Shown: one piece after another, positions 37,754 to 46,225 of the stretch | Layout: each line of letters opens with the position of its first letter | Numbering within the stretch: the stretch's first letter is position 1 | NCBI RefSeq assembly: GCF_011947285.1 | Contig: NZ_JAAOZT010000004.1 | Location: 1 to 64,000 of the forward strand | Direction of reading: 5' to 3' | DNA length: 64,000 nt | Origin: Glaciimonas immobilis | GTDB taxonomy: Bacteria; Pseudomonadota; Gammaproteobacteria; Burkholderiales; Burkholderiaceae_D | The notes under the pieces: generated by a model | Told to the model about the DNA's origin: nothing | The model's database searches: none | What the model saw: the letters and a program-made list of their open reading frames with translations, nothing else | Program-made: the position numbers and the translations under genes

Positions 37754-37828
37754 ACGCCGCAGAATGTTACGTCAGGCTACCCTGCGCGCAACGTCTGCGG
37801 CACCTCACTTTATTTCCTGAATTAGTAA

Positions 37829-38896
37829 TTATTTAATTTGTGCTTCGGTGTAATAGCCGCTACCAGTCACCAGCACCTGCTTCCAGTTAGTTGCGTCGAC
37901 CACGACTGGTTTCAACAGGAAGGCAGGAACAACTTTGACGCCATTGTTGTAGGTTTTGGTATCGTTAATTTCAGGTGTCTTTCCGCTCAGTAAGGCATCC
38001 ACCATACCGACCGTTACCTTGGCTAATTCGCGCGTGTCCTTGAAGACGGTCGAGCGCTGTTCGCCGCGCAGGATCGATTTGACTGATGGGATTTCAGCAT
38101 CTTGACCGGTTACAATTGGCATTGGCAGTTTTGGCGTACCATATCCAACGCCTTTAAGCGAAGAAATGATCCCGATACTCAAACCATCATAGGGCGACAA
38201 CACCGCGTCTACGCGCGCATTTGTGTAATACGCGCTCAACAGGTTATCCATACGTGCTTGCGCAACCGCGCCGTCCCAACGTAGCGTAGACACCTTCTCC
38301 ATACCTAACTGTTTGCTACGCACGACTAGTTTGCCGCTATCAATATACGGCTTCAAAACAGACATTGCGCCGTTATAAAAAAAGAACGCATTGTTATCAT
38401 CTGCCGAACCGCCAAACAGTTCAATATTGAATGGACCTTTAGCAGTCTTTAAATTGAGTGCTTTCTCGATATAACCCGCTTGCAAAACCCCGACCTGAAA
38501 ATTATCAAAAGTCGCGTAGTAATTGACATTTTTAGAATTACGGATCAAACGGTCATAGGCGATGATCTTGACGCCCTTATCCGCGGCCTTTTGCAGCACA
38601 TCAGATAACGTGGTGCCGTCAATCGATGCGATTACCAGGACTTTTGCGCCTTTGGTGACCATGTTCTCAATTTGGGCTAACTGATTTGGGATGTCGTCTT
38701 CAGCATATTGCAGATCGGTCTTGTAGCCTTTTTCCTTGAATACCTTAACCATATTCTCGCCATCGGCAATCCAGCGTGCTGACGATTTGGTGGGCATTGA
38801 GATACCTACCAGTGCTTTTTCCTGCGCGCTGGCCTGAGAAGCGACGCCAATCAGACCTATCATCAATCCTAAAATCGTGGATTTAATTATGTTCAC
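37829..38896 (-). CDS. chvE: ChvE-type periplasmic sugar-binding protein
   Basis: A 355-residue substrate-binding protein of the ribose/galactose class. The signal peptide ends near ASQASA. The mature start [20 protein letters not shown], then later [18 protein letters not shown] and [11 protein letters not shown], match ChvE and related multiple-sugar binding proteins (arabinose, galactose, glucose, xylose). The start is GTG at 38896 with AAAGGAGA about nine bases upstream; there is no ATG in a suitable place. First gene of the six-gene operon. No transcription regulator is encoded nearby, so control is by a gene elsewhere or by catabolite signals. Confidence 0.9.
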   Translation of the reverse strand: MNIIKSTILGLMIGLIGVASQASAQEKALVGISMPTKSSARWIADGENMVKVFKEKGYKTDLQYAEDDIPNQLAQIENMVTKGAKVLVIASIDGTTLSDVLQKAADKGVKIIAYDRLIRNSKNVNYYATFDNFQVGVLQAGYIEKALNLKTAKGPFNIELFGGSADDNNAFFFYNGAMSVLKPYIDSGKLVVRSKQLGMEKVSTLRWDGAVAQARMDNLLSAYYTNARVDAVLSPYDGLSIGIISSLKGVGYGTPKLPMPIVTGQDAEIPSVKSILRGEQRSTVFKDTRELAKVTVGMVDALLSGKTPEINDTKTYNNGVKVVPAFLLKPVVVDATNWKQVLVTGSGYYTEAQIK

Positions 38897-39713
38897 AACC
38901 TGTCTCCTTTAGTTACTTAGTTATTGTGGTGCTGCGAGTGTTAAGTACTACCGCCTTGTAAGTGCTATCAAGAGCTACACTTTTTTAACGATTTTATCGG
39001 TAAGCCAATTATCGTATGGGTAACGCTTCGCGCGCTAGCCGATACCCACCTGATGTCTCTTCAAAATGCATCTTAACCTTTTCAACGTCGAGGTTTACAG
39101 CAATTTCCAACCTCATAGTACGAATTTTACCGATATCAAACAAATGAATTTTTTTCCTAATTCAATATCCGTTTTGATATGTCTAATCAATCGGCAATTT
39201 GTGCGTCAGGCGCGTGATGCATCCGTGATTCATGGCCAGTCTGCGTTTTGAAGTGGACTTCAGGAAAGCGCCCCCACAGTGTAAAAATAGTCGCGTGCTG
39301 TGACCAATCACTTTTTTTACAAAAGTGATATCCATAATGATATCGCTGCAAGAAATGGAAGGTCAGAAAATAAACAGCTTAACATTCGTATGTCACGGAA
39401 GAATTATTTCCCGGTAGAAATGTCACGTGGTTTTAAAAATTATTGTAGGTAATATTACTTACCTCGTTATTAATAGAGGCAATAAGAAATTGTTAAATAG
39501 AAGCGAAAATAGAATTAATTATTTAGAAATGTATCGACATTGACTTAATGTAAAGGAATCAGTCTCTAGTTGGTTCCCAGTTAATTAGAATCGCGGCGAT
39601 TTCATTGGATTAGTCACGCGATCTTATTGATGTACTGGTGGACTATTCGGTTTTCCCTAGCATTTTTTGTATCATTCTGATGTTTGAAATAATCAACTTA
39701 TAGAGGCTACAAG
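38897..39713. other. 817-bp intergenic region upstream of chvE and the EF-hand gene
   Basis: A long divergent gap. On the chvE side TGGGTA and TACCCA form an inverted pair near 39016-39050. Further on, ATCACTTTT-TTTAC-AAAAGTGAT (39307-39329) is a perfect 9-bp hairpin, and GATATC recurs at 39327-39332 and 39339-39344. The last 300 bases before the EF-hand gene are AT-rich. No ORF is supported. Confidence 0.55.
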
Positions 39714-39911
39714 ATGGCAAGTTTAAATACGAAACAAATTAATGAATATTCAGTTTTTTTCAGCAAACTCGATCTCGATAAGAGTGGGACTGTGTCCGTA
39801 AGTGAGCTACGAAAAAGTCCTCTTAGCGGCATATTCAAATTTAAGGAACTAGATGGTGATCACGATAAACAAATCACCTTAACTGAATTTCTCGTTGCGA
39901 TGGCGGAATAA
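39714..39911 (+). CDS. Small two-EF-hand calcium-binding protein
   Basis: A 65-residue cytosolic protein that consists of almost nothing but a pair of EF-hands. Loop 1 is DLDKSGTVSVSE with ligands Asp1, Asp3, Ser5, Ser9 and Glu12, and Gly at position 6. Loop 2 is DGDHDKQITLTE with Asp1, Asp3, Asp5 and Glu12 but Lys instead of Gly at position 6, which may lower affinity. Exit helices follow both loops (LRKSPLSGIF, FLVAMAE). GAGG is at the right distance from the ATG. No signal peptide is present. It is monocistronic, with a terminator immediately after. Function unknown: calcium buffer or sensor are possibilities. Confidence 0.85.
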   Translation: MASLNTKQINEYSVFFSKLDLDKSGTVSVSELRKSPLSGIFKFKELDGDHDKQITLTEFLVAMAE

Positions 39912-39918
39912 TCGAAAT

Positions 39919-39956
39919 GGGGTGAGATTTGCCAGGGCTTTGGCACTCACCCTTTT
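39919..39956 (+). terminator. Terminator after the EF-hand gene
   Basis: GGGTGAG and CTCACCC pair, with an inner TGCCA/TGGCA stem, followed by TTTT. It begins eight bases after the stop codon at 39911. Confidence 0.75.
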
Positions 39957-40421
39957 GTAGTTTCTTCAAATATTGCTTTTAGCTGGTGTTGTCGAATAAT
40001 ATTGTAGATTTTGTTAATTTATTAAAAAATACTAAATTAGTATTAATTTTATATACTTTTATAATATCTTTCAGTTGTCCCTTTTAACAGGTATCGCTTA
40101 ACTAAAAATTATGGCGCTTCTATGGAGGCCATCAATAATAAATAAAATAACAGCAAGCTCCTATAAACAAACTTTCCTGCGTTCGCAGTGGGAATAGCCG
40201 CGCATAAAAAGCGATTGCCGCTATAAATGTGATTAATTGGGTACTTGCGATAAATCGTTCCGGAACGCGGTCGATTTTGAGGAAAAACAGAGACGGCCAG
40301 CACGCCTAACAGCGCGCAACGCCACGAGAACGGGCTGAAAGCTTTAACTAAGGCTTGCGGCCTAAAGAGAACTGAAGGAACAGCGAGAACGGTGAAGTCT
40401 GGCAAAATACCGCTTAATATT
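39957..40421. other. Intergenic region downstream of ppk1
   Basis: About 465 bases, AT-rich in the first 150. Nothing resembling a gene or RNA was recognised; open frames here have no protein character. Confidence 0.45.
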
Positions 40422-42476
40422 CTAAAATCGCGCCAGCAAGTCAATCTGGCTGATCATCGGCTCTGCGTCACCGGGCGTCACCTTTTTATAGGTACCATCT
40501 GGTTTCATATCCCACGCAGAAGCGTTGTCCTGCAAATGTATCAACAAACTCTCTTCGATAACACGACGCTTTAATTTGCTGTCCAGAATCGGAAACGCTG
40601 TTTCAATTCGTCTAAACAGATTCCGATCCATCCAGTCGGCGCTGGAGAGGATTACGTGCTCATCCCCGTCTGCGTAAAAATAGAAGACGCGGTGATGTTC
40701 CAAAAAACGGCCAATCACAGAACGTACGGTGATGTTCTCCGACAATCCTGGCACGCCCGCATGCAACGCGCACACGCCGCGAATGATCAGCTGAATCCTG
40801 ACACCGGCTTGCGATGCGCCATATAGAGCGGCAATGACGGTTGGTTCAAGCAACGCGTTCATCTTGGCGATGATATATCCCTGCCGTCCCGCTTTAACGG
40901 CGTCGACTTCTTTTTCGATCGCTTTGAGAATATTTGCGTGCAGCGTAAAAGGTGACTGCCACAGCCGTTTAAGCGGGACCTGCTTGCCAAATCCAGTCAA
41001 TTGCTGGAAGACGTTATGCACGTCTTCGCACATTTTGTCATCGCTGGTCATCAATCCAAAGTCGGTATATAAACGCGCTGTGCGCGAATGATAGTTACCG
41101 GTTCCCAAATGGACGTAACGTTTCAGTTTGGTGTGCTTTGCGTGGCGCTTGCGGCGCACGATCAGCAACATTTTGGCGTGGGTTTTATAGCCGAATACGC
41201 CGTAGACAACGTGTGCACCAACCGCCTCCAGTTTGGCGGCCCAGCCGATATTGGTTTCTTCATCAAAACGCGCCATCAGTTCCAGCACCACGGTTACTTC
41301 CTTGCCATTTTTGGCAGCCTGCATTAATGCGAGCATCAACGCCGATTCATTACCGGTGCGATAAATGGTTTGCTTGATCGCCAGCACGTCGGGGTCGATT
41401 GCTGCTTGCTGCAATAGTTCCAGAACCGGTTGGAAACTTTCGTAAGGATGGTGCAGCAGTACATCGCCCTGATCGATCACATCGAACACCGAGGACCCGG
41501 TGAAGAACGACTTCGGCAAAACCGGTGTATGGGGTGCAAACTTCAGATCCGGGCGATCAACCAAATCGGGCAGCGGCATCAAACGGACCAGATTGACAGA
41601 ACCATTGACCCGATAGCAATCGGCCTGCTGCAATCCATTTTGTTTTAATAAGCGCAGTACCAGCGAGGCGGGAGTATCTTCGGCCACTTCCAGACGCACC
41701 GCATTGCCTAATTGTCGCGTCGGCAGTTCGCCTTGCAACGCCAACCGCAAATCAGTAACTTCATCTTCGTCGACAAACAGATCACTGTTGCGCGTGACGC
41801 GGAATTGATAGCAGCCGCCTATCGACAGACCGGGAAATAGCTCTCCTACAAAACACTGCATAAAACTACTTAACAGGACAAAGCCGTACGGATGGCGCGA
41901 TAGCTCGTCGGGCATACGCACCAGGCGCGGTAACGCGCGCGGCGCCTGTACGATGGCTAATTCTGGCTCGCGCCCAAAGGCGTCTTTTCCGCTGAGCTTG
42001 ACGGCGAAATTCAGGCTCTTGTTTAATACTTTGGGAAAAGGATGCGCGGGGTCAAGGCCAATAGGCGTCAGGACCGGTAGTAATTCCGTTTTAAAAAATT
42101 CATGCGCCCAAGCGCTTTGCTTTTCATCCCAATCAGACTCAGAGTAGAAGACAATGCCTTCGGCATTTAGCGCGGGCAGTAATTCATCATTGAAGAGTGC
42201 ATATTGGCGCGCAACCAATTTCTGCGCGCGTTCGCTAATTACCGTGTACGCGTGCTGCAGCGACATGCCGTCCGGGGTCACACCATCGATAGCTTCACGC
42301 ATCTGCTCTTGTAAGCCGGACATGCGAATTTCAGAAAATTCATCCAGGTTACTGCTGGTAATACATACAAAGCGCAAGCGCTCAAGTAACGGAATCGATG
42401 GATCTTCGGCCTGCGCTAACACACGCTCATTGAAGGCCAAAACGCCCAATTCACGATTCAATATAGGGAAAGTCAT
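40422..42476 (-). CDS. ppk1: Polyphosphate kinase 1
   Basis: A 684-residue enzyme that makes inorganic polyphosphate from ATP at the inner membrane. The N-terminal domain opens with LNRELGVLAFNERVLAQA and FVCITSSNLDEFSEIRM. The autophosphorylated His is His463 in GTGNYHSRTARLYTDFG; the C-terminal phospholipase-D-like part has VILSSADWMDRNLFRR. Length is normal. No good ribosome-binding site precedes the ATG at 42476, and an in-frame stop shortly upstream rules out a longer form. A Pho box and -10 about 80-110 bases upstream indicate phosphate-starvation control. No ppx gene follows in the window. Confidence 0.95.
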   Translation of the reverse strand: MTFPILNRELGVLAFNERVLAQAEDPSIPLLERLRFVCITSSNLDEFSEIRMSGLQEQMREAIDGVTPDGMSLQHAYTVISERAQKLVARQYALFNDELLPALNAEGIVFYSESDWDEKQSAWAHEFFKTELLPVLTPIGLDPAHPFPKVLNKSLNFAVKLSGKDAFGREPELAIVQAPRALPRLVRMPDELSRHPYGFVLLSSFMQCFVGELFPGLSIGGCYQFRVTRNSDLFVDEDEVTDLRLALQGELPTRQLGNAVRLEVAEDTPASLVLRLLKQNGLQQADCYRVNGSVNLVRLMPLPDLVDRPDLKFAPHTPVLPKSFFTGSSVFDVIDQGDVLLHHPYESFQPVLELLQQAAIDPDVLAIKQTIYRTGNESALMLALMQAAKNGKEVTVVLELMARFDEETNIGWAAKLEAVGAHVVYGVFGYKTHAKMLLIVRRKRHAKHTKLKRYVHLGTGNYHSRTARLYTDFGLMTSDDKMCEDVHNVFQQLTGFGKQVPLKRLWQSPFTLHANILKAIEKEVDAVKAGRQGYIIAKMNALLEPTVIAALYGASQAGVRIQLIIRGVCALHAGVPGLSENITVRSVIGRFLEHHRVFYFYADGDEHVILSSADWMDRNLFRRIETAFPILDSKLKRRVIEESLLIHLQDNASAWDMKPDGTYKKVTPGDAEPMISQIDLLARF

Positions 42477-42555
42477 ATTTTCAATTAGTCATCATCGAAA
42501 TGGGGGGAACGCCTTCGATCATGCCTTTAAGGCAATACTCAAGAGAATCGATGCG

Positions 42556-42589
42556 ATTGTAATTGTTCAATATGACGAACTAATGACAA
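42556..42589 (-). promoter_or_regulatory. Candidate PhoB-dependent promoter of ppk1
   Basis: On the minus strand TTGTCAT-TAGT-TCGTCAT (42589-42572) matches the PhoB direct repeat (CTGTCAT-N4-CTGTCAT) at 11 of 14 fixed positions with exact 11-base periodicity. Ten bases downstream is TACAAT (42561-42556), a good -10. The spacing is that of known Pho promoters, where the box replaces the -35. Confidence 0.6.
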
Positions 42590-42718
42590 ATTAATATGTA
42601 CTTGCATCACGCAAATGGGACATACCCAGTTTTCCGGCAGTTATTTTGCTTCTGCCCCAAACGATAAAAGTGACTGTCGGGAACGAATTCATACGGCTTT
42701 ATGCAAGATCGAGATGGA

Positions 42719-43027
42719 TTATCGCTGTCCGGGTGGAATAATCTTGATAGCAGCGGCAAAACGCGCATGTAAGTCAAGGTCCACTGGCCGATGTTTCACT
42801 TCGGTCCACGCAGGATCGTTAGCGAGGCAATTGCCGTTTTTCCAGTCTTTGGCTGGACGAATTGGTCGCGGAACAAATCCGCCGCCACAATTGGGACAAA
42901 CATTTTCAAGAATATCATCGACGCAATCCGCGCAAAACGTACACTCATAGGAGCAAATACGGGCTTCGTAAGATGTTGGAGGAAGCGCTTTGTTGCAATT
43001 CTCGCAGGTCGGCCTGAGTTCCAGCAT
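42719..43027 (-). CDS. DUF1272 zinc-ribbon-like protein
   Basis: A 102-residue protein with four Cys pairs: CENC, CSYEC, CADC and CPNCGG, consistent with two zinc-ribbon sites. The sequence MLELRPTCENCNKALPP and the later VPRPIRPAKDW are characteristic of DUF1272, whose function is unknown. AAGGAG lies five bases before the ATG at 43027. It is upstream of ppk1 on the same strand, but the ppk1 promoter lies between, so the genes are probably independent. Confidence 0.88.
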   Translation of the reverse strand: MLELRPTCENCNKALPPTSYEARICSYECTFCADCVDDILENVCPNCGGGFVPRPIRPAKDWKNGNCLANDPAWTEVKHRPVDLDLHARFAAAIKIIPPGQR

Positions 43028-43277
43028 GGTGGCTCCTTAAGATGACTTTTATAGTTCGGTATTTGTATCTTGCAGGAAAAATTTTGATGCAAAACGTACT
43101 CTGACCCGCGTATGTCCACGTCTGCTTTTACATTTCCGCCTAAATAATCAGGAGTACATTCAGCGCGTGCGTGCTGCTCGGTGGTTATCACTAATATACC
43201 GGACTATAAGGTCGTAAGGCACCTTGGCCACCGCATAACCCATGTAAACTGCAAACTCTTTCTTTAGATCCACCGTT

Positions 43278-43616
43278 ATGCTTCTGATGCCACTCGCCAA
43301 AACCTTTGGACTCTTTATGTTGACCGCACTCGCCGAAATACTTGGGTGCTATTTGCCTATGCTGTGGCTTAACGGCAAAGGCTCTGCATGGCTGTTGTTG
43401 CCCGCCACCCTCAGCCTGACGGCGTTTGTCTGGATGCTGACGCTGCACCCAATTGCGAGCGGGCGGGTCTACGCAGCCTACGGCGCGGTCTATATTGCGA
43501 CTGCTATCGTTTGGTTATGGCGGGTCGACGGGGTTACGCCACGCTGGACCGACTTGCTTGGCGCTGGACTGGCTTTGGCAGGCGCCGCAGTGATCGCGAT
43601 GGGCTCTCGAACCTAA
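43278..43616 (+). CDS. YnfA/UPF0060 family membrane protein
   Basis: A 112-residue protein with four transmembrane helices: [18 protein letters not shown], then [38 protein letters not shown] and [17 protein letters not shown]. This is the UPF0060 pattern; YnfA is related to SMR transporters. The Glu in the first helix is conserved. A second start at 43287 (MPLAKT) is possible. It converges on the exchanger gene with a 37-base gap. Confidence 0.88.
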   Translation: MLLMPLAKTFGLFMLTALAEILGCYLPMLWLNGKGSAWLLLPATLSLTAFVWMLTLHPIASGRVYAAYGAVYIATAIVWLWRVDGVTPRWTDLLGAGLALAGAAVIAMGSRT

Positions 43617-43653
43617 CGGCGCCGTTGCCTGGTCTACCGCCCGCCCGCACTTT

Positions 43654-44658
43654 TTAACGGATGCCGATCAATGCTAACCCCACCGCAAAGATCAGATACA
43701 GTCCTCCAAACATCGCCAGACGGCCACCGGTCAACATCTGCTTACGTAACAATATATATAAACCTGCAATCGAGACCATTGTGACCATGCCCGCCCAGAT
43801 CAATGCGGTATCGAGCAACCATGGCGTAAAGATCAACACTAAAGCCGTGGGTATCGTTGCCTGTATCATCATCGCGCCGCTGATATTACTCAATGCCAGC
43901 GTTTGCTTGCCTTGGCGCACCCAGATCACGGCGTTGAGGATCTCCGGTAATTCGGTCGCGATCGGACTCAACAGCAGCGCCACCAAATGCGGTGATATAC
44001 CAAGCCATGGTGCCATCGCTTCTAACTGCGCTACGAATAACTGTGAACTCAAAAAGATAACAACTAGCGCCACTAACGTCTGCAACGCCGCCCAGCCAAG
44101 CGCGGGCTGCGGATCGTTTGGCCGAAATTTTAGCGGATCAAGATCATGGACCTCGATATCGGCGCTGTCTTCTTTGCGGATTTCGCCCCAAATATACACG
44201 CCATAAGCCATCAGAAACACCAAACCCAGCCATGGCTTGATCGCAAAAGCGAACAGACCTAACGTAATCTTGAGTACAAAGATACCCATGAACCAGGCTT
44301 GGTCGCGACTCAACCGCGCACCATCTGCGGCGGACAAGAGGACGTTGCCAAGCTTCTTACGATTCAAAATGAACATTAAACCGACCACCGCGTAGGCAAT
44401 CGTGCTGAGGGCCAACGGACCGCCAAGCGCAGCGCCGACGCCGATATCCTTATGTGCAGCATCGCGGCCAAACACCACCGCGACAAAAGTCACCACGGTC
44501 TCCGGCAAGGCCGTACCAAATGCGGCAAGTACCGTACCGACGGCGCTTTGAGCCACGCCAAGACGACGCCCTACCCACTCAATACTGTTGACGAAATACT
44601 CACAAGACAAATAGATAACAATCGCAGACCCTAATAACAATGCAATCGTCAGGATCAT
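43654..44658 (-). CDS. Sodium/calcium exchanger family (CaCA) protein
   Basis: A 334-residue membrane protein with ten or so helices in two inverted repeats. The two alpha-repeat motifs are FGTALPETVVTFVAV near residue 50 and IATELPEILNAVIWVRQGKQ near 235, each with the essential Glu of cation exchangers. The central loop is acidic (KEDSADIEVHDLD). Substrate is Ca2+ or another cation by exchange for Na+ or H+. No ribosome-binding site was examined in detail; start MILTIALLLGSAIVIYLSCEY is a typical first helix. Confidence 0.87.
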   Translation of the reverse strand: MILTIALLLGSAIVIYLSCEYFVNSIEWVGRRLGVAQSAVGTVLAAFGTALPETVVTFVAVVFGRDAAHKDIGVGAALGGPLALSTIAYAVVGLMFILNRKKLGNVLLSAADGARLSRDQAWFMGIFVLKITLGLFAFAIKPWLGLVFLMAYGVYIWGEIRKEDSADIEVHDLDPLKFRPNDPQPALGWAALQTLVALVVIFLSSQLFVAQLEAMAPWLGISPHLVALLLSPIATELPEILNAVIWVRQGKQTLALSNISGAMMIQATIPTALVLIFTPWLLDTALIWAGMVTMVSIAGLYILLRKQMLTGGRLAMFGGLYLIFAVGLALIGIR

Positions 44659-45273
44659 GCTGATACCTCTAGCCGGTCAGCTACGTGGCTTCGCAAAAAT
44701 ACGAATGAAGATGCGCTTGAATGGGCAACCAGAGGGCAAACAAAGGAACAGCGCGACTTGAGCATAACGGGACATCCTGAGGGCTGGGCACTGACAAATG
44801 GCGCAGCGTCTTCGCCCAGCCGGGTAAAGACAATGCACCAAAGGTCTTGCCAGACCCGACGGTCGCGTATGCCATGACGATAAGCGTCAAGTATGTTGAC
44901 ATACGCTCATTGCAAAACAGAGACGCTTGATCAGGTGTCAGCGAGGTTCTGTTGCAAGAAGGCTACTCCCCTAAGGAAGCGCCGATCTTATCATTAAAAT
45001 TCCCCTTAAGGCAATCGACTAATTGGTTGGCGCTCTTGTTTAGTTTTTATGGGAAATAGTTATCGAGGCTTATCAACGGTTATCAATGGTATCAATAGCC
45101 ATAACTGTCAAAATCAGAAGTAATTAGCTACAAACGGCTAGAATGGCGACAAGTTGATTTTTCTGCTGATTTTTTATTGTTTTTTTGCTCTTTGTTATTG
45201 CGTGCCGGCGCGCTTATTTATGCGTGCAGCCCATCAATACCAACGCAGCTATTTTTGATTGGAGCACATTGTC
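44659..45273. other. Gene-poor region upstream of the lpxO-like gene
   Basis: About 615 bases. An open minus-strand frame at 44681-44902 reads ATVGSGKTFGALSLPGWAK and looks like a decayed or repeat-derived segment; no function is assigned. A palindrome GTATGT-TG-ACATAC lies at 44891-44904. Four 10-bp phased repeats lie at 45060-45098. The rest is AT-rich. Confidence 0.5.
45060..45098. repeat. Phased 10-bp tandem repeats upstream of the lpxO-like gene
   Basis: TTATCGAGGC, TTATCAACGG, TTATCAATGG and TATCAATAG follow one another at 10-base spacing, so equivalent faces of each unit lie on the same side of the helix. This fits cooperative protein binding. The array is about 175 bases before the ATG at 45274. 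Confidence 0.6.
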
Positions 45274-46176
45274 ATGAAATGGGCAGTGATTAGTATATTT
45301 CTTTTATCCGTTATTTACGTGCACTTCCGCGGCAAGGTACGGTTACCTTTTTTTCGCCAGTTGTTCGACCATTCGTCGATCATGGCACCGCTTAACATTC
45401 TGATGTACTGGTTTTCTAAAGTACCCACGGATAAAGCGTATTTACCGACCAGTATTTTCAGTGATTTAAAAATTCTGGAAGACAACTGGGAAACCATTCG
45501 GGATGAAGCGCAGGCCCTCACCGGTATGGCAAAAATTCGCGCAGCAGAAAAAAATGACGACGCCGGTTTTAACTCATTCTTTAAAGCAGGATGGAAGCGT
45601 TTTTATCTAAAATGGTATGACGCCAGCCATCCATCTGCCGAACAGTTTTGTCCAAAAACGGTGGCGTTACTGCGCCGTACGCCCAGCGTCAAAGCAGCAA
45701 TGTTTGCTGAACTTGCACCGGGTGGAAAACTTAACTTACATCGTGATCCCTTCGCCGGATCGATGCGCTATCACCTGGGCCTGATTACGCCTAACGATGA
45801 TCGTTGCTTTATTGAAGTTAATGGCGAGCGCTATAGCTGGCGCGACGGTCAGGGTGTCGTTTTCGATGAAACGTTTATGCATTGGGCGCACAATGGCACC
45901 GACGTTAATCGCATTATTATATTCTGCGATATCGAGCGCCCTATGCGGTATCGCTGGGCACAAGCGGTCAACCGTTGGCTTGGTCGGCATATGATGAGCG
46001 CGGCGGCATCACCGAATGAGACCGGCGATCAGACGGGTGGCATTAATAAACTGTTTCGCTTTGTATGGGCTGCCGGTCAGTACCGCAGGGCACTCAAAAA
46101 ATTTAGTAAGCCACTCTATTACGTGGTCAAGTTCGGTTTGATTATCGGCGCGATTGCCGCAATTATCTGGCTGTAA
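45274..46176 (+). CDS. lpxO: LpxO-like aspartyl/asparaginyl beta-hydroxylase (lipid A hydroxylase)
   Basis: A 300-residue 2-oxoglutarate/Fe(II) oxygenase with an N-terminal membrane anchor (WAVISIFLLSVIYVHF) and a second hydrophobic helix at the C-terminus (FGLIIGAIAAIIWL). The iron-binding triad region reads KLNLHRDPFAGSMRYHLGL and later ETFMHWAHNGTD. LpxO adds 2-hydroxyl groups to lipid A acyl chains, altering envelope resistance. ATG 45274 is preferred; a TTG five codons upstream carries the GGAG that would be the ribosome-binding site. Regulation may use the phased repeats upstream. Confidence 0.85.
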   Translation: MKWAVISIFLLSVIYVHFRGKVRLPFFRQLFDHSSIMAPLNILMYWFSKVPTDKAYLPTSIFSDLKILEDNWETIRDEAQALTGMAKIRAAEKNDDAGFNSFFKAGWKRFYLKWYDASHPSAEQFCPKTVALLRRTPSVKAAMFAELAPGGKLNLHRDPFAGSMRYHLGLITPNDDRCFIEVNGERYSWRDGQGVVFDETFMHWAHNGTDVNRIIIFCDIERPMRYRWAQAVNRWLGRHMMSAAASPNETGDQTGGINKLFRFVWAAGQYRRALKKFSKPLYYVVKFGLIIGAIAAIIWL

Positions 46177-46190
46177 GAGCGTGTATAGTC

Positions 46191-46209
46191 GGGCGCAATC
46201 ACAGCGCCC
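46191..46209. terminator. Hairpin between lpxO and fahA 3' ends
   Basis: GGGCGC-AATCACA-GCGCCC, a perfect 6-bp GC stem, 15 bases after the lpxO stop and 17 bases before the fahA stop. No T-run on either side. Probable bidirectional 3' end. Confidence 0.45.
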
Positions 46210-46225
46210 TACTTGCAAATCTGTT

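Noticed and set aside
40109-40444. 111-residue minus-strand open frame after ppk1
   Set aside because: Overlaps the ppk1 end in another frame, with no start signal or domain.
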